A stretch of DNA of 64,000 nt from Micromonospora sp. RP3T (GTDB lineage: Bacteria; Actinomycetota; Actinomycetes; Mycobacteriales; Micromonosporaceae): positions 120,417-184,416 of the forward strand of contig NZ_PYPS01000010.1 of the NCBI RefSeq assembly GCF_003027925.1, in the 5' to 3' direction. The notes beneath the pieces were generated by a model. That model was given only the letters and a program-made list of their open reading frames with translations. It searched no databases and had not been told where the DNA came from. This document shows, in pieces, positions 45,117 through 54,028 of this stretch; position 1 is the first letter of the stretch, and each line of letters begins with the position of its first letter. A program made the position numbers and the translations under genes.

Positions 45117-46306
45117 ACGGTCAGTGAGGCCACGGCCGCGCCGACCGTCCCCCACAGCGGGATGAGGATCAGGTATGCGGTGAGGGCGCTGAGGCCACCG
45201 CCGATCCCCAACGCGCCCGCCGCGGTCATCCGCCCCGCGCCGAGGAGCGCCCGGCTGGTGATGGTGAACGGGGTGAAGGCGACCTCCGCGACCAGCATCA
45301 GGCCCAGCAACGGTACGGCGGCGGCGAACGAGGGCCCGAAGACGGGTTCGATGGTCAGCCATCCGGCGCCGCCGATCAGCAGTGCGGCGGCGACCGCGGC
45401 GACGAGGGCCATCCGGCTGGCGCGGCGGACCCGGTCCACGCCGTGGCCGAGCGCGGCCTGCCGGTTGACGAGCTGGCCCAGGGCGATCGGCACCAGCCGG
45501 GGGACCTCGGCCAGGGTCGCGGCGAGCGAGTAGACGCCGATGGCGGCCGTGTCCACGAACGCGCCGAGGACGTAGCGGTCCGCCCGCAGCGCCACGGTCA
45601 ACCCGACGGTGAGGCCCATCGCCCGGCTGCCGAACCGGAAGAGGCGGGGGAGTTCGTCCGCCGGCCGGGCGAACGGCAGCAGCCCGGCCCGCCGCATGCG
45701 GGCGACCTGGGCCAGGCAGACGACCAGCATGCCGGTGCCCTGCCCCAGCAGGAGCGCGTCGGCGGAGAGGTCGACCCGGGTCGCGGCCGACATGCCCAGC
45801 AGCCCGCCGCAGACCACGGCGGAGGCCCAGACCGTGCCCGCCCGGAAACTGCCGGTCGCGTACCAGAGATCGGGGAGCTGGGTCAGGCCGGTGTAGGCCA
45901 TCGACACGACGACGATGGCGACGAGATATCCCGGCGCGGCCATCGCCGGGTCGATCAGGCGCGCGGAGCCGGCGGAGATGCCCGCGGCCAGGGTGCAGGC
46001 CAGGAGCACCGCCCCGAGCGACGCCCAGGTGTACGCGCCCAGCACGCGCCGGCGCAGCGCCGGGTCGTCGGCCGAGGGCAGGCGGGCCCGCAGTTGCGCG
46101 CCGGTGCCCAGGCCGACGAGGAGCGCCACCAGGCTCGCGATCGAGACGCCGAGGACCATCAGCCCGCGCCCGTCCGCGCCCAGCAGGGCGCTGGAGAGCA
46201 TCGCGGTGGCGGCGTAACCGGCCGCCTGGATCAGCGAGGAGCAGGTGAGCACCGTGACGGTGCGGGGTGGTCGCCGGCTTCTCCCCGGCGGCCGGAGCAT
46301 CGTCAC
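45005..46306 (-). CDS. Wzx-like polysaccharide flippase (MOP superfamily), copy 1
   Basis: The protein has 433 residues with about 12 membrane helices, consistent with the MOP exporter fold: VTVLTCSSLIQAAGYAATAM, LGADGRGLMVLGVSIASLVA (a conserved loop after helix 2) and YVLGAFVDTAAIGVYSLAAT (helix 7, typical of Wzx). It flips undecaprenyl-linked repeat units. The start is GTG 46306, overlapping the TGA of the upstream GT4 gene (GTGA); ATG 46300 is an alternative. Copy 2 is at 49809-51215 and resembles it along the whole length. The end overlaps the convergent Wzy-like gene. Confidence 0.85.
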   Translation of the reverse strand: MTMLRPPGRSRRPPRTVTVLTCSSLIQAAGYAATAMLSSALLGADGRGLMVLGVSIASLVALLVGLGTGAQLRARLPSADDPALRRRVLGAYTWASLGAVLLACTLAAGISAGSARLIDPAMAAPGYLVAIVVVSMAYTGLTQLPDLWYATGSFRAGTVWASAVVCGGLLGMSAATRVDLSADALLLGQGTGMLVVCLAQVARMRRAGLLPFARPADELPRLFRFGSRAMGLTVGLTVALRADRYVLGAFVDTAAIGVYSLAATLAEVPRLVPIALGQLVNRQAALGHGVDRVRRASRMALVAAVAAALLIGGAGWLTIEPVFGPSFAAAVPLLGLMLVAEVAFTPFTITSRALLGAGRMTAAGALGIGGGLSALTAYLILIPLWGTVGAAVASLTVYTGLSVAGSVLVRRLLGESVPEASAAPADQRPRTYA

Positions 46307-47508
46307 AGGCGTTCCATCCGCGCCTCGTCCGGTCGACGGCGGGAATCGCGGACCAGGGTGTAGAACCGGTCTCGCTGGGCCGTCAGCCGCTCGGCGGCGA
46401 ACGTCCGCGCGGTCTCCAGGTTCCGAGCGGACGCCTCGGCCATCCGCGCCGGCGTCGCCACCATCCGCTGGATCGCGTCGGCGAGCGCGGCGGGGTCGCC
46501 CGGTGGCACCAGGTCGGCCGCGGGCAGGACCTCCGGGATGCCACCGACGGCCGACCCGATCGCCGGCAGGCCCCGGGCCATGCCCTCGACGAGGGCACGG
46601 GGCATCCCTTCGGTACGCGACGGCATCACCAGCAGGTCGGCCCGATCGAACTCCGCGCGCACCGCGTCCCCGGGGGGCAGCGTGCCGACGAACGTCACCC
46701 GCTGCCGCACCCCGCACCGGTCGGCCCGCTCCGCCAACCGGGACCGGAACCGTCCGTCCCCCACGTGCCGCAGGCGTACGTCGACGGACCGGTCGGCGAG
46801 CAGGGCGAGGGCGTCGACGAGGACGTCCACGCCCTTGTAGAGCTGATCCAGCGAGCCGACCGAGACGAGTCGCCACGCGCGCGCCACGTCGGCGGCGGGC
46901 CGCGGCCCGGCGGCGAACGCCTCGGCCGGCAGGTCGACGTCGGAACAGGACAGCGACACGGTCGCCGGGCCGGCGGGGTAGCGCGCCTGGAGCGACCGTG
47001 CCGTCACGTACGACACCGCCGAGGCGTGCCGGCACTGTCCGGCCAGCTGCCGGGCGAACCGGCGGCGGAAGAAGGGCCGGAGCGGGTGGCGGACGACGCC
47101 CGGCGCGAACACCTCCCACGGGTCGCCGATGACCTCCAGCGCGTACGGCTGCCGGCGTCGACGCAGTTCCCGCGCCATCAGCGTGCCGATCTGGGACGGC
47201 ACCCGCAGGATGCAGGCGTCGTGCGGCCCGATCGCGGCGCCGACGGCGCGTCTGACCTCCCGCCACCGGGACACGTACTGCCCCGGGCCGACGTAGTACG
47301 GCACGGCCCACACGTGCACCCCGGGCCCGTCCACCGCGCTCGCCCCGACCGGCGTCCCGTCGGTGGGCTGCACCCGGGCGACGATGCGGACCTCGTCGAA
47401 GACCGACAGGTAGCGTGCCCAGGTGGTGTGGTCGGGGCCGCCCCGCGTCCAGACCCGGCCGTCCGCCGTCCGCAGCAGACGTGCCTCCATCGTCACGATG
47501 ACCCGCAC
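46303..47508 (-). CDS. GT4-family glycosyltransferase, paralogue of the gene at 51212
   Basis: The 401-residue protein begins RVIVTMEARLLRTADGRVWT, has VSVGSLDQLYKGVDVLVDAL, and the donor site PSRTEGMPRALVEGMARGLPA. It matches the protein at 51212-52417 in length (401 residues), in start and in donor site, so both arose from one ancestor. GTG is the start, with no strong ribosome-binding site. It is coupled to flippase copy 1. Both GT4-flippase pairs run on the minus strand, and a capG-like epimerase and an FkbM gene lie between them on the plus strand. Donor unknown. Confidence 0.87.
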   Translation of the reverse strand: MRVIVTMEARLLRTADGRVWTRGGPDHTTWARYLSVFDEVRIVARVQPTDGTPVGASAVDGPGVHVWAVPYYVGPGQYVSRWREVRRAVGAAIGPHDACILRVPSQIGTLMARELRRRRQPYALEVIGDPWEVFAPGVVRHPLRPFFRRRFARQLAGQCRHASAVSYVTARSLQARYPAGPATVSLSCSDVDLPAEAFAAGPRPAADVARAWRLVSVGSLDQLYKGVDVLVDALALLADRSVDVRLRHVGDGRFRSRLAERADRCGVRQRVTFVGTLPPGDAVRAEFDRADLLVMPSRTEGMPRALVEGMARGLPAIGSAVGGIPEVLPAADLVPPGDPAALADAIQRMVATPARMAEASARNLETARTFAAERLTAQRDRFYTLVRDSRRRPDEARMERL

Positions 47509-47699
47509 CAGATTTCCCCCCGTGCCGCCCGCCGACCCGGCACCTCCCCGGGTTCCGGGGGGTCCGGAGTGCTCGCCCTGTGAACGACCCGGTCGGGGCG
47601 CGGGTTGCGAGCGCCCGCGAAACGCGAGCCGGAGTAACCGGTCCGACCGCGGGCTCGTTGGACCGTGGCAGGCCGCCGGGCCGTGACGGGGGACGAAGC

Positions 47700-48824
47700 A
47701 TGACGCGCGTGATGACCGTGGTGGGCACCCGGCCGGAGATCATCCGGTTGTCGAGGGTGCTCGACCGACTGGACCGGACCGTGGAGCACGTGCTCGTGCA
47801 CACCGGCCAGAACTGGGACCTGACCCTGTCGGAGATCTTCTTCACCGAGCTGCGGCTGCGCCGACCCGACCGCCACCTCGGGGTGGACACGTCCTCGCTG
47901 GGCCGCGTGCTCGGTGGGGTGCTGACCGGCACCGAGGAGGCCGTCCGCGAGGTCCGGCCGGACGCGTTGCTGGTGCTGGGCGACACCAACAGCTGCATCG
48001 CCGCTCTGATGGCCCGGCGGATGGGCGTCCCGGTGTACCACATGGAGGCGGGCAACCGCTGCTTCGACCCGAACGTCCCGGAGGAGACCAACCGCCGGGT
48101 GGTGGACCACGTCGCGGACTTCAACCTGGTCTACACCGAGCACGCCCGGCGCAACCTGCTCGCCGAAGGGCTGCACCCACGGCGGATCCTGCACACCGGT
48201 TCGCCGATGCGGGAGGTCCTGGAGCACTACCGCCCGGACATCGAGCGGTCCGCCGTCCTCGACCGGATGGAGCTGACCGCCGGCGGATACTTCCTCGTCA
48301 GCGCGCACCGGGAGGAGAACGTCGACCGTCCGGACCGGCTCGCCCGGCTGCTGGACTGCCTGCGCGCGGTCCGGGACCGGTGGGGTCTGCCGGTGCTGGT
48401 CTCCACCCATCCCCGCACCCGCAAGCGGTTGGAGTCGCTGTCGCCGGCCCCGAGCACGCTGGAGGGGATCGCCTTCCACGAACCGTTCGGTCTGTTCGAC
48501 TACGTCCGGCTGCAACGCGAAGCCCGCTGCACGCTGTCCGACAGCGGCACGATCAGCGAGGAGTCGGCGATCCTCGGTTTTCCGGCCGTGACGTTGCGCG
48601 AGTCGATCGAGCGACCGGAGGCGCTCGACGCCGGGGGCATCGTGATGACCGGCCTGGACGCCCCGGCGGTGGTCGAGGCGGTGGAGGTGGTCACCGCCCA
48701 GGTGATCGCGGCCGGCGTGCCCTGCCCGGCCGACTACCGGGTGCCGGACACCTCACGGCGGGTCGTGGACTTCATCCTCTCGACGGTGCGGCGGCACCAC
48801 GACTGGGCCGGCATCCGACGCTGA
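47700..48824 (+). CDS. capG: UDP-GlcNAc 2-epimerase family, CapG/WbjD-like
   Basis: The 374-residue protein has the non-hydrolysing UDP-GlcNAc 2-epimerase fold: MTVVGTRPEIIRL, HTGQNWDLTL, VLGDTNSC, HMEAGNRCFDPNVPEETNRR, SAHREENVDRP and SDSGTISEES. The GNRCFDxNVPEE and SDSGTISEES forms are those of CapG (Cap5G)/WbjD rather than WecB. In the FucNAc pathway it is the last step, epimerising at C2 to give UDP-N-acetyl-L-fucosamine. capE and capF lie at 56826-58981 in the same locus. ATG 47700 follows GGGGGA; the frame is open to 47580. Confidence 0.88.
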   Translation: MTRVMTVVGTRPEIIRLSRVLDRLDRTVEHVLVHTGQNWDLTLSEIFFTELRLRRPDRHLGVDTSSLGRVLGGVLTGTEEAVREVRPDALLVLGDTNSCIAALMARRMGVPVYHMEAGNRCFDPNVPEETNRRVVDHVADFNLVYTEHARRNLLAEGLHPRRILHTGSPMREVLEHYRPDIERSAVLDRMELTAGGYFLVSAHREENVDRPDRLARLLDCLRAVRDRWGLPVLVSTHPRTRKRLESLSPAPSTLEGIAFHEPFGLFDYVRLQREARCTLSDSGTISEESAILGFPAVTLRESIERPEALDAGGIVMTGLDAPAVVEAVEVVTAQVIAAGVPCPADYRVPDTSRRVVDFILSTVRRHHDWAGIRR

Positions 48825-48925
48825 CCGTGCCGCGTATCTGGGGACTTGTCCGGATCGTTGTGCTTCCGTCGGTCGCGTCGACAACGGCCGAGTTCCGATC
48901 CGTCCGAGAGAGAGTTCCGTCCACG

Positions 48926-49801
48926 ATGAACCGACCGATGAGAAGTCGTCTGCGGGGTGTGGTCAACACCCGACTGGATCCGCGGCTGGGCAGCGTGCTC
49001 GCCACCGCGTACGTGACGGTCCGCGACCGTTCGCTGTGCCTGGTCCGCCACGAGGGCGACCACTGGGTCCACCGGTACCGCAACGGGCTGGTCGTCAACC
49101 GGACGATCGGCGGTCCCTCCGCCGGGGCCCAGGACGACGCCGCCGAGGAGATCTTCCTCCACGGCTACCGGCCCCGGCCGGGCGACACGGTGGTCGACAT
49201 CGGCGCCGGCATCGGCGGCGAGGCCCGCGTCTTCTCCCGGCTGGTCGGTCCCGAGGGCCGGGTCGTCTGCGTCGAGGCCCACCCGGGCACCTTCGCCTGC
49301 CTGCGCCGCATGGTGGAGCTGAACGGCCTGGGGAACGTCACCGCGGTGGAGTGCGCGGTGGTGGGCACACCGGGGACCGTCCACCTCGAGGACGACACGC
49401 AACTGCATCTGGCCAACAGTCTGACCAGCGCGGAGGCCGGCGGTGTCGCGGTGCCGGGACGCACCCTCGTCGACGTGCTCGGCTCGCTCGGCGTCGACCG
49501 GGTGGACCTGCTGAAGATGAACATCGAGGGTGCCGAGGCGGAGGTGCTCACCGCGTTCCGCCCGCATCTGTCGATGGTCGACAACCTCGTCGTCTCCTGT
49601 CACGACTTCCTGGCGACCGGGGCGGAGCAGTCCTGGCAGCGGACGTTCGACACGGTCACCACGCTGCTGCGCGACGCCGGTTACCAGCTCCGCACCCGGC
49701 CGGACGATCCGCGGCCGTGGGTGCGGTACTACGTCTACGCCTCCCGGCCGGGCGGCTCGGGTGCCGGCACGGGATCGGGCCTGGCCAGCGCGTCCGCCTG
49801 A
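48926..49801 (+). CDS. FkbM-family methyltransferase
   Basis: The 291-residue protein has the FkbM order: a hydrophilic N-terminal part, motif I DTVVDIGAGIGGEARVFSRL near residue 78, CVEAHPGTFACLRRMVELNG, and LLKMNIEGAEAEVL near residue 195. These O-methyltransferases are frequent in polysaccharide clusters, where they methylate sugars. ATG 48926 with GAGAGAG upstream is the first good start; the frame continues to 48380, antisense to nothing but inside capG. It lies 101 bases after capG and is probably co-transcribed with it. Confidence 0.88.
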   Translation: MNRPMRSRLRGVVNTRLDPRLGSVLATAYVTVRDRSLCLVRHEGDHWVHRYRNGLVVNRTIGGPSAGAQDDAAEEIFLHGYRPRPGDTVVDIGAGIGGEARVFSRLVGPEGRVVCVEAHPGTFACLRRMVELNGLGNVTAVECAVVGTPGTVHLEDDTQLHLANSLTSAEAGGVAVPGRTLVDVLGSLGVDRVDLLKMNIEGAEAEVLTAFRPHLSMVDNLVVSCHDFLATGAEQSWQRTFDTVTTLLRDAGYQLRTRPDDPRPWVRYYVYASRPGGSGAGTGSGLASASA

Positions 49802-49808
49802 GGCGCGG

Positions 49809-51215
49809 TCACGGGTGGGTGGCACGTGCGGCGCCACCCACCCGCTCCGGGCGGTGGCGACCGGTCACGCCGCCCGCCTCCGTCGCCGCCCGGCGACCGG
49901 CCAGTCGCCGGCGGAACAGCGACCACGAGGTCGCGGAGAGAGCCGCGTACAGCAGCACGCTGGCCCCCGCCGCCCCCGCCGCGCCCCACTGCGGAATTGT
50001 CACCACGTAGAGGACGACGGCCAGGGCACTCCCGCCGGCGCCGAGCAGGCCGGCGTGGTTCATCCAGCCGCCGCCGAGCAGGCCCCGGTTGGCCACCTCG
50101 AACGGGGCCAGGCAGACCTCCGCGATGATCAGGATCAGCAGCAGCTCGCGGGCGTCGGCGAACTCCGCCCCGAAGACCGGTACGACCAGCAGCCAGCCGG
50201 CCACCGCCAGCAGGACGCCGCTGACGACCGAGCAGAGCAACGCCAGCCGGCGGACCCGGCCGGCCCGGTGCACGCCGCCGCCGAGGGCCACCTCCCGGTA
50301 GACGATCTGCCCGAGCGAGGCGGGAATGAGCCGTGGTGTCTCGCTGAGGGTGACCGCGACCGAGTAGACGCCGACCGTCTGCACGCCGGTGAACGCGCCC
50401 AGGATGTACCGGTCGGTGCGCAGAGCGAGCGTCAGGCCCAGCGTCAGGGCGAGCGCGCGGACGCCGGAGCGGACGAGCATGGCGAACTCGGCCGGGCCGG
50501 GCCGGTGCCACGGCAGCAGTCCGGCCCGCCGCAGCCACACCGTCTGCGCGGCGGCGACCAGCGACATGCCGACCCCCTGCGCGAGCAGCAGCACCCAGGC
50601 CCGACGGTCCACGGCGGCGGCGGCCAGCATGGTGGCCAGCCCGCCGGTCGCCATCCCCGCCGCCCAACCGCTGCCGGCGTGGAACTCGCCCACCGCGTAC
50701 CACACGTCCGGGAACTGGGTCATCGCCGTGTAGGCGACGGTCACCACGACGAGGGCGACGAGGAACGACGGCGCCGCCAGACTCCGGTCGATGAGGAGCG
50801 CACACATCAGTGACGCCAGGACCGCGATCACCGCGGACAGCGCCGTGGCCCCCAGCGAGCACCAGGTGTAGGAGGACAGGAGCCGGCGCCGGGGCCACCC
50901 CGCGGGCGTGGCCGGCAGTCGGGCCCGCAGCGCGGAGCCGGTGCCCAGGCCGCCGAGCAGCCCGGCCAGGCTGGCGGTCGTGGTGCCGAGCACCATCAGA
51001 CCCCGGTCGTGCGGCCCGAGCAGCCGGCTCGCCAACACGCCGGTGAGCGCGAAGCTGGCGGTGCGGACCAGGCTGGAACCGGTGAGACTCACGACGGTCG
51101 CGCGGTACCCGCTGCCCTGACCCCGACGCAGGGCGGCGCGCAGTCGCGCCACCGGGCGCTCCGGAACTGCTGTCGTCTGCTCCGCCGGCGGGTCGGACCG
51201 GGCGCGCAGCGTCAT
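49809..51215 (-). CDS. Wzx-like polysaccharide flippase, copy 2
   Basis: The 468-residue protein has about 12 helices with the same landmarks as copy 1: VVSLTGSSLVRTASFALTG, LLGPHDRGLMVLGTTTASLA, TQFPDVWYAVGEFHAG and YILGAFTGVQTVGVYSVAVT. A basic, probably cytosolic N-terminus of 40 residues is extra. The start ATG at 51215 overlaps the TGA of the upstream GT4 (ATGA at 51212-51215). It is convergent with the FkbM gene, whose stop is seven bases away. It probably moves a second repeat unit or a variant of the same one. Confidence 0.85.
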   Translation of the reverse strand: MTLRARSDPPAEQTTAVPERPVARLRAALRRGQGSGYRATVVSLTGSSLVRTASFALTGVLASRLLGPHDRGLMVLGTTTASLAGLLGGLGTGSALRARLPATPAGWPRRRLLSSYTWCSLGATALSAVIAVLASLMCALLIDRSLAAPSFLVALVVVTVAYTAMTQFPDVWYAVGEFHAGSGWAAGMATGGLATMLAAAAVDRRAWVLLLAQGVGMSLVAAAQTVWLRRAGLLPWHRPGPAEFAMLVRSGVRALALTLGLTLALRTDRYILGAFTGVQTVGVYSVAVTLSETPRLIPASLGQIVYREVALGGGVHRAGRVRRLALLCSVVSGVLLAVAGWLLVVPVFGAEFADARELLLILIIAEVCLAPFEVANRGLLGGGWMNHAGLLGAGGSALAVVLYVVTIPQWGAAGAAGASVLLYAALSATSWSLFRRRLAGRRAATEAGGVTGRHRPERVGGAARATHP

Positions 51216-52417
51216 CGGATCAGCGTTCCGGTCGATGACCGACCGCGGGTCGCGTCCTGGACGGCGTGGTAGAAGGCGTGGCGGCGGACGGTGAGCGCGG
51301 CGGCGGAGTAGTCGTGGGCGCGGGTCAGGTTGGTGGCGGCCGCGACGCTGAGGTGGTGCGGATCGGTGAGCAGCGTGGCGATGGCGTGGGCGAGCGCGTC
51401 GGGGTCGTCCGGCGGGACGAGGTGCCCGGCGGGCAGGAGTTCGGGGATGCCGCCGACGGTGGTGCCGACGGCGGGCAGGCCGCAGGCCATGGCTTCGACG
51501 AGGGCCTTGGGCAGACCTTCGGTGCGCGAGGGCATGACGAAGAGGTCCGCGTCGTGCAGGCGACCGCGGATCGCCTCCCCGGCGGGCAGGACGCCGGCGA
51601 ACGTGACCTGGTCGGCGATGCCGAGCCGGTCGGCGAGGTGCCGTAGCTGGGGGCGTTGGCGGCCGTCGCCGATGTGGGTCAGGTGCAGGCGTCGGTCGGG
51701 GAGCCGGTGGTTGGCCCGGGCGACGGCGTGCAGCAGGGTGTCGATGCCCTTGTAGCGCTGCTCCAGGGACCCGAGGGAGACCAGTCGGTGCGGAGTGGCG
51801 CGCGGGGCGGCGGGGCGCGACCGGTACGCCTCCGGCGGCAGGTCCACGTTGGAGAAGTGGAACGTGGGCGTCGTGGCCGGTGCCGGGTAACGCCGCTGCA
51901 ACGCGTGCTCGGTGACGTAGGCGACGGCCGCGGCGCCCTGGCAGCGGCGCTGGAGCGCAGCGGTGGCCCACCGGCGCAGCGCCGGTCGCAGCGGATGGCT
52001 CACCGCCCCCGGGGCGAAGATGTCGTACGGGTCGGCGCACACCTGGACGCCGTACGGTTGCCCGCTCCGTTCGCGGACCGCGGCCAGCAGATAACCGACC
52101 GGCGTGGGGGCCTGGAGGATCACCGCGTCCCGGGGGCCCGCCGCGTGCTCCACCGCGCGGCCGATGCCGGCCCGCTGCCGGAGGTACTGCGCCGGCCCCA
52201 GGTAGTGCGGCACCGGCCACACCCGCACCCCGGGCCCGTCGACCCGGTGCGCGCCCGCCGGCGGGGCCGGGACGTCCCGGACCCGGGCCAGCACCCGGAC
52301 CTCGTCGAACACCCCGAGGTAACGGGTGAAGTAGTGATGAGCGGGGTCGGTCACCGTCCACGTCGCACCGTCCGGGGTCCGGTCGTAGCGACTTTCCACC
52401 GCCACCACCACGCGCAT
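51212..52417 (-). CDS. GT4-family glycosyltransferase, paralogue of the gene at 46303
   Basis: The 401-residue protein begins RVVVAVESRYDRTPDGATWT, has VSLGSLEQRYKGIDTLLHAV and PSRTEGLPKALVEAMACGLPA (donor site with EX7E). The order and length match the gene at 46303. ATG 52417 is the start; upstream there is a 340-base region without a clear gene. It is coupled to flippase copy 2, so the GT4-flippase module is present twice in the locus. The sugar donor is unknown. Confidence 0.87.
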   Translation of the reverse strand: MRVVVAVESRYDRTPDGATWTVTDPAHHYFTRYLGVFDEVRVLARVRDVPAPPAGAHRVDGPGVRVWPVPHYLGPAQYLRQRAGIGRAVEHAAGPRDAVILQAPTPVGYLLAAVRERSGQPYGVQVCADPYDIFAPGAVSHPLRPALRRWATAALQRRCQGAAAVAYVTEHALQRRYPAPATTPTFHFSNVDLPPEAYRSRPAAPRATPHRLVSLGSLEQRYKGIDTLLHAVARANHRLPDRRLHLTHIGDGRQRPQLRHLADRLGIADQVTFAGVLPAGEAIRGRLHDADLFVMPSRTEGLPKALVEAMACGLPAVGTTVGGIPELLPAGHLVPPDDPDALAHAIATLLTDPHHLSVAAATNLTRAHDYSAAALTVRRHAFYHAVQDATRGRSSTGTLIR

Positions 52418-52757
52418 CGTCGTCTCCGTTCGGTCGGACCGGAACCATCATCGCCCACCATGTGCCGGACGCGATTGGGAATCGTCATTGTCGCCACGGA
52501 TCGCCGCCGCCGGGCGCATTTCCTGCCGGAATTGATTTCACGTTTCCGGGTGCTCGCCGACGCGGCGTGAACCGGCCCGGAAAAGCGTTGTACCAGAATT
52601 GCGCCGGCCGGGCCCGCACCGCCGCGCGCCCACTGTCCGCGGCGGGGTGGTCGCCGGGTGGTCGCGATCCGTGACCTGTCCGAGGGCGGCTCGTTGTCCC
52701 TGCTGGCACGCCGACCCCCGGGGCCGGCACCCACACACCGACAGGGACACCCACCCG
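52418..52757. other. Divergent intergenic region, 340 bases, with AT-rich pockets
   Basis: No gene is supported here. The stretch between a minus-strand GT4 (52417) and a plus-strand GT4 (52758) contains AT-rich segments unlike the flanks (for example TTGGGAATCGTCATTGT near 52473 and GGAATTGATTTCACGTTTCC near 52527). These are the likely place of divergent promoters. A 36-codon ORF (52460-52570) has no ribosome-binding site. Confidence 0.5.
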
Positions 52758-53906
52758 ATGACCGCTCGTACGGCCAGCCTGCGCGCGCCGACCCGACCGG
52801 ACCGGCGACGGACGCCCCTGGTGGCGAACGTCATCGGCACGCTCGACCGTGGTGGCGCGGAGACGGCCTGCCTGGACCTGTGTCGGGCGGTGCCGACCAG
52901 CGAGGTGCGCCACGTGTTCGTGACGGTCGGCGGCCGGGAGGGGAGCCTCGCGCCACGGTTCCGCGCGGCCGGGGCGGACGTGACGCAGTGCCCGCTGCAC
53001 CCGGTCCCGACGTTCGCGCCGCGGCTGTGGCGCACGCTGCGGGCGCTCGACCCGGACGTGGTGGTCTCGCACGTCGAGCTGATCAGCGGGCTGGTGCTCC
53101 TGGTGGCCCGCACGCTGGGCGTACGACGGCGGGTGGTCCGGCTCACCAGCGAGGCGGACAACCGGCCGGACTCGTGGCGGCACCGGTTGCTGCGGCGCAC
53201 GCTGCGTCGCCTGATCAGGTCGGTGGCGACGGACGTGGTGGGCGTCAGCGAGGCGGCGTTGCGCTTCGCCGGTCCGCCGGGCCACGATCCGCGCTACCGG
53301 GTGCTGCCGCACGCGGTCGACGTGGCCCGGGTCGACGGCTGGGACCGCGCGTCGGCCCGCCGCCGCTGGGGCCTTCCCGACGACGTTCCGGTGCTCGCGT
53401 ACCTCGGTCGCGCGGCGCCGGAGAAGAACCGCCCGTTCCTGATCGACGTGCATCGTGAGGTCCACCGGCTGCGACCGGACGCCCGGCTGCTGGTGGCCGG
53501 GCCCGGCGGGGTCGCGGACATCACCGCGGTGCATCCCGGGGCGGCGGGCGACCCGACGATCGTCTTCGCCGGTGAGCTGGACGAGGTCGGTTCGATCCTG
53601 GCCGCCGCGGATGCGCTGCTGCTGCCGTCGCTGCGGGAGGGGCTGCCGGGGGTGCTGCTGGAGGCCCTGGCCGTCGGCGTGCCGGTGCTCGGCAGCGAGC
53701 TGCCGAGTCTGCGCGAGGCGGCCCGCCGACTCCTCGGCGTGGAGACGCTGCCGCTGGCCGCCGGGGCCGGTCGATGGGCCGAACGCGCGCTGGCCGCGGC
53801 GGCCACGGACGCGGTGACCCGGGCGCGGGTCGGGCGGGTGCTGCGCGATTCCCCGTTCCTGTTGGAAACCGCGATACCGCAATGGCGGGCACTGTGGGGC
53901 ATCTAA
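52758..53906 (+). CDS. GT4-family glycosyltransferase
   Basis: The 382-residue protein opens VANVIGTLDRGGAETACLDL (GGAE acceptor-domain motif), has VVSHVELISGLVLLVARTL, YLGRAAPEKNRPFLIDVHR and the donor site PSLREGLPGVLLEALAVGVP with EX7E. ATG 52758 starts the conserved part; a short basic stretch precedes the first strand. It resembles the GT4 at 40958 (same GTLDxGGxE / REGLPGV layout). It lies 122 bases before the second Wzy-like gene. Donor unknown. Confidence 0.87.
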   Translation: MTARTASLRAPTRPDRRRTPLVANVIGTLDRGGAETACLDLCRAVPTSEVRHVFVTVGGREGSLAPRFRAAGADVTQCPLHPVPTFAPRLWRTLRALDPDVVVSHVELISGLVLLVARTLGVRRRVVRLTSEADNRPDSWRHRLLRRTLRRLIRSVATDVVGVSEAALRFAGPPGHDPRYRVLPHAVDVARVDGWDRASARRRWGLPDDVPVLAYLGRAAPEKNRPFLIDVHREVHRLRPDARLLVAGPGGVADITAVHPGAAGDPTIVFAGELDEVGSILAAADALLLPSLREGLPGVLLEALAVGVPVLGSELPSLREAARRLLGVETLPLAAGAGRWAERALAAAATDAVTRARVGRVLRDSPFLLETAIPQWRALWGI

Positions 53907-54028
53907 AGTGAATTGATCGAAAGGCGGACCAGCAACCGAATTCGACGGCACGCCGTCCGCTCGACACCAGACAGCCGTTCCGCGGACGACGGGTGACGCC
54001 GGCACCGCCGAGAATCAGGGGACCTTTC

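Noticed and set aside
45005..48124. 1039-codon minus-strand ORF through flippase, GT4 and capG regions
   Set aside because: It is split correctly into a flippase (from 46306); the upstream part is out of frame with the GT4 and antisense to capG.
52460..52570. 36-codon ORF in the 340-base gap
   Set aside because: It has no ribosome-binding site and no recognisable motif, and it lies in an AT-rich region more likely to hold promoters.
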